Assembly: GCA_009704705.1 (NCBI GenBank) | Contig: WLDR01000029.1 | Coordinates: 1 to 12,852 of the forward strand | Direction: 5' to 3' | DNA from: Actinomycetota bacterium | Lineage (GTDB): Bacteria; Actinomycetota; Actinomycetes; Actinomycetales; Microbacteriaceae | Length of the DNA stretch: 12,852 nucleotides | Part shown: one piece after another, positions 5,449 to 12,852 of the stretch | Layout: each line of letters opens with the position of its first letter | Position numbering within the stretch: the stretch's first letter is position 1 | Notes under the pieces: generated by a model | What the model was told of the DNA's origin: nothing | The model's database searches: none | What the model saw: the letters and a program-made list of their open reading frames with translations, nothing else | Made by a program: the position numbers and the translations under genes

Positions 5449-5454
5449 AGGCTA
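5449..5454 (-). promoter_or_regulatory. Candidate -10 box TAGCCT for a leaderless HNH-gene transcript
   Basis: On the minus strand TAGCCT is followed by 7 nt (TGAGTGC) and then the ATG at 5441. No Shine-Dalgarno is present. It shares the 71-bp divergent intergenic region (5442-5512) with a similar box facing the other way. Confidence 0.5.
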
Positions 5455-5500
5455 ACTTGCACTCGCGACATGTTCTCACTCACACATCGGTTGCCCGGAC

Positions 5501-5506
5501 TAGTCT
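5501..5506 (+). promoter_or_regulatory. Candidate -10 box TAGTCT for a leaderless SDR-gene transcript
   Basis: TAGTCT is followed by 6 nt (GCAGAG) and the ATG at 5513. There is no Shine-Dalgarno at a working distance. The hexamer is identical to the box before the SRAP gene. Confidence 0.5.
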
Positions 5507-5512
5507 GCAGAG

Positions 5513-7015
5513 ATGACACAACGTCGTGCATTAGTCACTGGCTCCACGGGGTACATCGGGGGGCGCCTGGTACCCCGATTGCTCGAGGCGGGCTTTTCGG
5601 TGCGCGTGCTCGTTCGCAACGCCGAAAAGCTGCGTGACGTTCCCTGGCGTCGCCGGGTCGACATCGTCGAAGGCGACATCGGATCACGTGACGATGTTCA
5701 GGCAGCTTGCGATGACGTCGACGTTTTCTACTACCTCATTCACGGCATGGGCCAGCCCGGCGACTTCGAAGAATCGGAAAGGCGTGGAGCGCAGAATGCC
5801 GCGCGCGCGGCAGCCGAAAACGGCGTGTCACGCATCGTTTATCTCGGCGGCCTTCACCCACAGGCCGAAGACCTGAGCAAACATCTTCGCTCCCGAAAAG
5901 ATGTGGGCGACATCCTGTTGGACTCTGGCGTTCCGACCGTCGCACTTCAGGCCGGCGTCATCATTGGTTCCGGTTCCACAAGTTTCGAGATGATTCGTCA
6001 CCTCACCGACGTCTTGCCGATCATGACCGCGCCAAAGTGGGTCGGAAACATGATTCAGCCGATTGCCGTGCGCGATGTCATGCACTACCTGATTCGCGCC
6101 GCTGACTTGCCGGCGAGTGTGAACCGGGCGGTCGACATCGGAGGCCCGGATGTTCTCAGCTATGGCGACATGATGAATGGCTACGCCGTTGAGGCGGGGA
6201 TGCGCAAGCGCAAGATTATTCGTCTTCCCGTTCTGACCCCCTACCTGGCCAGCCAGTGGGTCAACCTCGTGACGCCGATTCCGCGCGCTCTCGCGGTGCC
6301 CATCATCGCGAGCCTGCAGCACGACTGCGTGATGACGAACCACGACATCGATGCCATCATCCCCCCGCCCGAGGGCGGTCTCACGGGCTACCGTCGTTCC
6401 GTCAAGCTCGCTTTGGAACGCCTTGCTGCGGGTGACGTTGAAACGAGCTGGCAAAACTCGTCGATCGCACGCGCGCCGAGCGACCCACTGCCGTCCGACC
6501 CGGAATGGACGGGGTCGAAGGTGTACACGGATATTCGGGTTCGAGACTGCGCGGCACCCGCCGCGTCTCTGTGGGCGGTCATCGAATCCATTGGGGGCGA
6601 CAACGGGTGGTACTCCATGCCCATGGCGTGGGGCGCTCGCGGGGCCATCGACAAACTCATGGGCGGTGTCGGCCTGAGGCGAGGTCGCGCAAACCAACAG
6701 ACGCTGCGCTCGGGTGAGGCTCTCGACTGGTGGCGCGTGGAACGTCTCGACAAAGGGCGTTTCTTGAGATTGCGTGCCGAAATGAAAGTTCCCGGTCGCG
6801 CCTGGCTTGAGTTATCTGCGGAGTCAGTCACCGAGCACACGTCGATCTATCGCCAGCGCGCCATCTTCTTTCCACGCGGGCTTGCGGGGCGCCTCTACTG
6901 GCTCTCCGTTCTCCCGTTTCACGGACTAATCTTCCCTGGCATGAGTCGTCGCATCGTCGCCGCGGCCGAGCGCATTTCAAATGAGAATCAGAAGCCGTTC
7001 ATAGAGAACGCATAG
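5513..7015 (+). CDS. NAD(P)-binding SDR/NmrA-like protein with C-terminal DUF2867 domain (YbjT-like)
   Basis: A 500-aa protein. The N-terminal Rossmann domain (residues 1 to about 300) opens with ALVTGSTGYIGGRL, the Gly-rich dinucleotide-binding loop of atypical (NmrA-like) short-chain dehydrogenases. DIVEGDI and VFYYLIHGMG follow. The usual SDR Tyr-x-x-x-Lys is not obvious (RIVYLGGLHP takes its place), so it may bind cofactor as a sensor or act as an atypical reductase. The C-terminal half (about 340-495) matches DUF2867, with DNGWYSMPMAWGARGAIDKLMGGVGLRRGR and LDWWRVERL. The same two-domain architecture and size occur in E. coli YbjT. The start at 5513 gives the nucleotide-binding strand immediately and sits 6 nt after a TAGTCT box. 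The substrate is unknown. It stands in its own transcription unit, divergent from the HNH gene. Confidence 0.92.
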   Translation: MTQRRALVTGSTGYIGGRLVPRLLEAGFSVRVLVRNAEKLRDVPWRRRVDIVEGDIGSRDDVQAACDDVDVFYYLIHGMGQPGDFEESERRGAQNAARAAAENGVSRIVYLGGLHPQAEDLSKHLRSRKDVGDILLDSGVPTVALQAGVIIGSGSTSFEMIRHLTDVLPIMTAPKWVGNMIQPIAVRDVMHYLIRAADLPASVNRAVDIGGPDVLSYGDMMNGYAVEAGMRKRKIIRLPVLTPYLASQWVNLVTPIPRALAVPIIASLQHDCVMTNHDIDAIIPPPEGGLTGYRRSVKLALERLAAGDVETSWQNSSIARAPSDPLPSDPEWTGSKVYTDIRVRDCAAPAASLWAVIESIGGDNGWYSMPMAWGARGAIDKLMGGVGLRRGRANQQTLRSGEALDWWRVERLDKGRFLRLRAEMKVPGRAWLELSAESVTEHTSIYRQRAIFFPRGLAGRLYWLSVLPFHGLIFPGMSRRIVAAAERISNENQKPFIENA

Positions 7016-7085
7016 AAACCGGCCTCACTCTGGAGTCACACCTGAGGCACGAATGCATCAGCGGACTAACTCGAAGGAGAACACA

Positions 7086-7577
7086 ATGGCTGACAAGAAG
7101 CCGACGAACAACACCCCGGCCGGTGAAGGAAAGTCTTCTGCGGCAAAGAATGCCGGCGGCACCCCACCAGCGGGAGCGACAATCTTCGGTCGCCGACTCG
7201 GGGTCGGCGCTGTGGTTGGCGCATCAGTTGCTGGCCTCGCACTGCTTATCGGTGCCGGCGCAGCCGGTGCCGCCATCTCGCAGGCCGTCGATCACGGCGG
7301 GCGCGAACACGCCGAACACGGCCAAGCGGCTGACCGAGGGCAGGGCGACATGGGTGACAAGTCACAGAAGCACGGTGGCCCCGATGGCGAGAAGGGTCCT
7401 GGCCACGGTGACGGCCCGCGTGATGGTGCGATGAAGAACGGCGCCATGAAGGGTGACGGCCTGAAGGGTGACGGTATGAAGAACGGCGAAATGCCACACG
7501 AGCACGACGCCGATGGTAACGACATCATGCCCGACGGACAGATTCCTCCCGCTCCCGGAACAACCCCAGCTCCGTAA
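7086..7577 (+). CDS. Membrane-anchored protein with His/Met/Gly/Asp-rich tail, candidate metal-binding protein
   Basis: A 163-aa protein of no family I recognise. Residues 1-37 are hydrophilic and cytoplasmic by charge (KK, RR before the helix), residues about 38-64 form one Gly/Ala-rich transmembrane helix, and residues 65-163 form a low-complexity tail outside the membrane. The tail holds seven His (70, 75, 78, 96, 107, 138, 140), six Met and no Cys. Four tandem pentapeptides of the type x-[ML]-K-[NG]-[GD] occupy residues 115-134, followed by MPHEHDADGND and a Pro-rich end. His/Met without Cys is the usual choice for copper binding in an oxidising compartment, and the next gene is a Cu(I)-ATPase, so a copper-buffering role is plausible but unproven. 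ATG 7086 is preferred over the ATG at 7053 because AAGGAG (7074-7079) lies 6 nt upstream. A strong terminator follows, so it is not co-transcribed by default with copA. Confidence 0.8.
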   Translation: MADKKPTNNTPAGEGKSSAAKNAGGTPPAGATIFGRRLGVGAVVGASVAGLALLIGAGAAGAAISQAVDHGGREHAEHGQAADRGQGDMGDKSQKHGGPDGEKGPGHGDGPRDGAMKNGAMKGDGLKGDGMKNGEMPHEHDADGNDIMPDGQIPPAPGTTPAP

Positions 7578-7595
7578 TCTCGCGGAGACCCCAGA

Positions 7596-7645
7596 GCGTG
7601 TCGCGCATCCCGTCATATAGATCGGATGCGCGGCACGCGCTTTTT
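7596..7645 (+). terminator. Rho-independent terminator after the His/Met-rich protein gene
   Basis: A 15-bp stem (7596-7610 with 7624-7638, one G-U pair), a 13-nt loop and a TTTTT run at 7641-7645. This is the clearest intrinsic terminator in the window and separates this gene from copA, which must have its own promoter in 7646-7704. Confidence 0.9.
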
Positions 7646-7704
7646 CGTGGGAATCTTGTGAGGGGCTACGCGGTTGTCTGAGATAACAATCGAAAGAGGC
7701 GCGC

Positions 7705-9950
<2,246 letters not shown>

Positions 9951-9954
<4 letters not shown>

Positions 9955-11810
9955 CGCCTGTGGGGACTCGCTGGATTGCTGTGCTGAGTCTCGCGCTGGG
10001 AATTGCGACAGTCGGCCTCGCACCTGCACTTGTGACTTCCCCGGCGGGGGCGAGCGTCGAAGACTTCTCATTCCAAGCTATGTCCGTCAACTACGAGCTC
10101 AGCCGTGGATCGGATGGGGAAGCGCTCCTCACGACCCGGGAGCGGCTCGAAGCTGTGTTCCCACAAGAAGACCAGAACCGTGGGATCGTTCGAGCGATTC
10201 CTCTTTCTATCTTCGGGCTATCGACCAGCCCCATGATTTTGGCCGTCACAGACGGGAATGGCTCCGCACGCGCTTTTGAAACATCGGATGATGGTGACTT
10301 CTTAATCGTCACCATTGCGAGCGATTCCTTCGTTCACGGAGTTCAGGTTTACGACATCACCTATACGCAAACAAATGTCGTTTCAGAACCCGCAGGACCC
10401 GGCGGGCTTCAAGAGCTTTACCTCGACGTTAACGGTTCGGGATGGTCGCAGCAGTTCGGTGTTGTCACAGCCACCGTGAATCTCTCCCCAGAAGTCGCGA
10501 GCGCCTTCACCGGTGAGGCTGCCTGCTACAAGGGTTTAGCTGGCTCAACCTCGACGTGTGATCGACTTGAAACGCCAGCCGAGGCAACCGTCGGTTCCTC
10601 CGATTCGGCGACGCTGACTGCGGAGGCCCAAAACCTGTTTGCGGGCGAGACTCTCACGATTGCTCTTGGCTTCGCACCGCAGACTTTTGTCTTGCCGGAC
10701 ATGTCGTTTTGGGCGCATCCACTCGCATGGCTTTTCGTCACTCTCTCAAGCCTTCTGGTCGTTCTGACGCTTGCTTGCATCGTGCTGCGCTTCACCGTCT
10801 GGGGCAACGCCCCAGGGCGCGGGATAGTTATCGCGCAGTACGAGGAACCAGAGGGGATGTTCCCACTCGTGGCCGGCAACCTCATCGCTCGCACGAACCG
10901 GGCGATTCCAGCTGCGCTCATGGCTCTCGCGGTTCGCGGGCGTATCGCGGTGTACGAGCAGCAACGCGCGAGACGGGGCCAAGTTGGATTTGATCTCGAA
11001 CTCGTCTCGACATCTCGCCTCGAACCAGAAGAGGCCCGCACGCTTCATGCAATTTTCGGTTCTGACCTCGCGGTTGGCACGCGCGTAAACACTCAAGAAC
11101 GGAGCGCGCCTCGCGCAGTGCGAATGCGCCGGCTCATCTCCGCCACTGCATCCGAGACGGAGTTGCTTGGTTTTCGGACCAGGTCGCGTGAGGGTCTCCG
11201 TAGAACACTTTTGGGCGCAAGTATTGCGCTGGCGGCAGTAACTTTCGTCTCTGGGCTCATCATCACGACGGGTGGCCACATCGACCTTGCATCAGGGCTC
11301 ATGACTTTCGTCGGCACACTTGCGGCAACAATCGCGGCGGTAAGTGCACTCGGACGTGTTCGACCGCTGACTCAGTCAGGCGCTCTGGCCCGCGAGCATC
11401 TTCGCGGGCTCAAACTCTTTATCCGCCTCGCTGAGGCAGATCGAATCGCGTTCTTGCAGTCTCCGAAAGGTGCACAGCGCCTCAGCGTCTCCGGTTCGGG
11501 GGCAAAAGCAGACGCGGCGAAACTCGTGCGCATTTATGAACGGGCCTTGCCATACGCAATGCTTTTCGGCTTTGAGAAGGAATGGGCGAAGGTACTCGCG
11601 ACCGTCTACGACCAGGCGTCGGATGATCCGACCTGGTTCATTGGCTCTGGCCAGTTCAACGCAGTAGCGTTCTCGGTAGGCCTAAACAGCTTTGTCGCGA
11701 GCGCTGGTGCGGCATGGGCGTATTCCGACGCAAGTTCGAGTAACGCCGGATCGTCTGGTGGTGGATCAGCCGGCGGTGGCGGCGGTGGAGGAGGTGGCGG
11801 CGGTGTCTAA
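9951..11810 (+). CDS. DUF2207-family membrane protein with poly-glycine C-terminus
   Basis: A 619-aa protein of a widespread but functionally uncharacterised family. A signal peptide (about 1-34, WIAVLSLALGIATVGLAPALV then SPAGAS) leads to an extracellular beta-rich domain (about 35-250) with LTTRERLEAVFP, QNRGIVRAIP and YDITYTQTNVV, which are typical DUF2207 motifs. Two Cys in this domain could form a disulfide. Then come a transmembrane helix (about 256-281), a cytoplasmic region with LIARTNRAIPAALMALAVRGRIAV (winged-helix-like), two helices (about 420-470), and a C-terminal domain with YERALPYAMLFGFEKEWAKV. It ends in Ser/Gly repeats, eleven consecutive Gly and Val. This layout and the Gly tail are characteristic of the family. 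The start is the ATG overlapping the copA stop (ATGA); the signal peptide begins right there. The tail's codons also hold the ribosome-binding site of the next gene. Confidence 0.93.
11789..11796 (+). promoter_or_regulatory. Shine-Dalgarno embedded in the glycine-tail codons of DUF2207
   Basis: AGGAGGTG is an 8-nt match to the consensus anti-16S sequence and lies 6 nt before the GTG at 11803. It arises from consecutive glycine codons GGA GGA GGT in a tail otherwise written with GGC and GGT in its last eleven glycines. It decides the start of the following gene. Confidence 0.8.
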
Positions 11811-12228
11811 CGCACAGTTCAATCGACCCAATGAGCGATACGGCAGTGACCTGATTCGTCCTGGTCTCTTGCCGGGCTTACTGGGCTCGGGAGCATGCCT
11901 TGCCGGGCTGTGGGCGAGCGGCACCGACTGGATGATCATGGTGTTGTTCGCGGTGAGCATCCTCAGCGCGATCATGGTGTTCTTCTGCATTCAAGCGGCT
12001 CGCGTGCAGCCTGCTCCCGCGACTCGAAGCCAACCGGCAGAACGCGACCGGCGGCCGTTGGTGATTTTCTTCGGGATTGCACTCGCGGTCATCGTGATTG
12101 TGTACAACCCGATTTCACCGTTCGTCTTGACCGCATCCGGAACCGGGTGGCAGCTGGCACAGGTTGCCGCTGGCGCCGTGATGTTTTTCGCCGGAGTACT
12201 GGTCAGAACTCCCGCGCCCAAGGGGTAG
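11803..12228 (+). CDS. Small integral membrane protein, four predicted helices (possibly DUF6804-like)
   Basis: A 141-aa protein starting at GTG 11803, which overlaps the last 8 bases of the DUF2207 gene; the strong AGGAGGTG ribosome-binding site at 11789-11796 selects this start over a longer frame from 11692. A hydrophilic N-terminus (NAQFNRPNERYGSD) precedes helices at about residues 19-39 and 43-64, a charged loop (PAERDRR), a helix at about 86-104 and a last helix at about 113-133, ending in TPAPKG. The segment VYNPISPFVL followed by a Trp-led helix resembles small YNP-containing membrane proteins such as DUF6804, but I hold that assignment loosely. Overlap with DUF2207 implies translational coupling and a shared role at the membrane, possibly as a partner subunit. 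Confidence 0.82.
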   Translation: MSNAQFNRPNERYGSDLIRPGLLPGLLGSGACLAGLWASGTDWMIMVLFAVSILSAIMVFFCIQAARVQPAPATRSQPAERDRRPLVIFFGIALAVIVIVYNPISPFVLTASGTGWQLAQVAAGAVMFFAGVLVRTPAPKG

Positions 12229-12257
12229 ACTTTCCCTCGCCTTCTTGTGCGGTGACA

Positions 12258-12292
12258 TGTCGCCCGATTTCTCTCGAAATCGTTGCGCGACA
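12258..12292. terminator. Two-part hairpin downstream of the copA-DUF2207 operon
   Basis: Inner stem CGATTTC (12265-12271) / GAAATCG (12276-12282) with a TCTC loop; outer stem TGTCGC (12258-12263) / GCGACA (12287-12292), joined through a small asymmetric internal loop. Thirteen perfect base pairs in 35 nt is strong structure. There is no T-tract, so it may be a terminator of the operon (Rho-dependent style) or part of the next gene's leader. Confidence 0.5.
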
Positions 12293-12324
12293 CCCGAACA
12301 GAAGACAGCGAATCAACAATTAAT

Positions 12325-12352
12325 GGTCAGTGACCGCGCGCAGTCCTGCGCG
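12325..12352 (+). promoter_or_regulatory. Dyad and small hairpin upstream of the last gene
   Basis: GGTCA-G-TGACC (12325-12335) is an 11-bp perfect dyad that could be an operator; AT-rich CAACAATTAA just before it is a possible promoter element. CGCGCA (12337-12342), loop GTCC, TGCGCG (12347-12352) is a perfect 6-bp hairpin in the probable 5' leader. Otherwise the gap 12229-12387 holds no gene that I can support. Confidence 0.3.
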
Positions 12353-12387
12353 AGGGGTTGAGACCTTCGTTCACACAGGAGACCCAC

Positions 12388-12852
12388 GTGGCTCGCAGTG
12401 GCACCCGCCGACACACGCTCGACAACACCGGGCTCATTCCTATTCTCGCGCGCAAGGTTCGCGAGGTAGAAGCTAAGGCTCAGACCGGAAAGAAGGTTGG
12501 TCCCACCAACCGTGTCAAGTTTCAGGTCATCGCCTTTTTGGTGCGCGAAGAGCGTGCGCGCGTAAAGACAGACCCAGATCTCACTGACCAACAGCGTGCC
12601 GAAGCACTCAAACGTCTCGACGGCGTGGCCACAATCTTGGCCAAGACGGCTGCCCGCGACACGTCGCTCATTGCGTTGCTCGAGGTTGACCATGCGACAG
12701 GCACCGTTGCCCAAACGATGCGTCGTGACTGGCTGCTCGAGTCGGGGGCCGAGGTTTCGCCCAACGATCTGATCATCGCCGCCGAACCAGTGAAGCCGGT
12801 TGAAGTGCTTTCCCCTGAGCTGGCCGAAAAGCAGGTTTTGCCGGTGTCGGTC
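12388..12852 (+). CDS. Unassigned protein, N-terminal 155 codons, cut by the right edge
   Basis: The frame opens at GTG 12388 with AGGAGA (12377-12382) 5 nt upstream and stays open to the last base. The product begins MARSGTRRHTLDNTGLIPIL and is highly charged and helical, with ARKVREVEAKAQTGKK, QVIAFLVREERARVKTDPDLTDQQ, RLDGVATILAKTAARDTSLIALLEVD and RRDWLLESGAEVSP. The end is a more acidic linker (EPVKPVEVLSPELAEKQ). From memory this looks like the N-terminal extension of a conserved actinobacterial DEAD/DEAH-type helicase protein, but no helicase motif lies inside the window, so I leave it unassigned. Its Arg/Lys-rich start would suit nucleic-acid binding. It is separated from the preceding operon by a strong hairpin and probably has its own promoter. 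Confidence 0.82.
   Translation, partial: MARSGTRRHTLDNTGLIPILARKVREVEAKAQTGKKVGPTNRVKFQVIAFLVREERARVKTDPDLTDQQRAEALKRLDGVATILAKTAARDTSLIALLEVDHATGTVAQTMRRDWLLESGAEVSPNDLIIAAEPVKPVEVLSPELAEKQVLPVSV

Noticed and set aside
5828..6697. Long open frame (289 codons) antisense to the SDR gene
   Set aside because: It is a by-product of GC-rich codon use opposite a well-recognised gene; its product is low in hydrophobic residues and has no recognisable domain.
7674..7689. TTGT-N8-ACAA before copA as a copper-sensor operator
   Set aside because: Only 4-bp arms, and unlike the G/C-tract CsoR sites or CueR dyads that I know; too weak to call.
10526..11279. Long antisense open frames opposite DUF2207
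   Set aside because: Arg/Ser/Pro-rich products typical of antisense GC-rich frames, with no domain and no sound ribosome-binding site.

Overview
The window looks like chromosomal DNA of a high-GC Gram-positive (Actinobacteria), most plausibly a member of the Microbacteriaceae. The grounds are GC-rich codon use, the actinobacterial style of the protein families (a Gly-tailed DUF2207 membrane protein, an excalibur-tailed HNH nuclease), and several TANNNT boxes placed 6-7 nt before an ATG, the actinobacterial leaderless-mRNA arrangement. The taxonomic call is inference; there is no rRNA gene to anchor it. I see no IS element, prophage, CRISPR array, tRNA or rRNA.

Layout. 1-951 (-): the N-terminal 317 residues of histidine ammonia-lyase (hutH), running off the left edge, divergent from an IclR-family regulator at 1034-1756 (+). 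The 82 bp between them carry two clean inverted repeats. 1806-2627 (+): a MarR-like regulator followed 9 bp later by an SMR multidrug transporter. 2639-3265 (-): an unrecognised 208-aa protein convergent with the SMR gene. 3402-4097 (+): SRAP/HMCES-type abasic-site protein. 4226-4327 (+): a 33-aa Gly/Cys-rich small protein with a structured leader, ended by a strong terminator at 4380-4407. 4419-5441 (-): membrane-anchored HNH/DUF1524 plus excalibur nuclease-like protein, divergent from an SDR/NmrA-DUF2867 protein at 5513-7015 (+).

7086-7577 (+) encodes a membrane-anchored protein with a His/Met/Gly/Asp-rich tail and is closed by a strong terminator. It is followed by a Cu(I)-type P1B ATPase (7705-9954), which overlaps a DUF2207 membrane protein (9951-11810) by ATGA. 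That in turn overlaps a small membrane protein (11803-12228) whose Shine-Dalgarno sequence is written inside the poly-glycine codons of DUF2207. After a 159-bp structured gap, the right edge holds the start of an unassigned conserved-looking protein (12388 onward).

How the genes fit together: hutH/iclR look like a histidine-catabolism locus, and marR/smr like a small drug-efflux operon. A copper theme is possible (copA, the neighbouring His/Met-rich anchored protein, and perhaps the Cys-cluster peptide 3 kb away), but only copA is secure. The most original items are the 33-aa Cys-cluster protein with its two-hairpin leader, the His/Met-rich tail protein, the dual-use glycine-tail/SD sequence, and the set of candidate leaderless starts.
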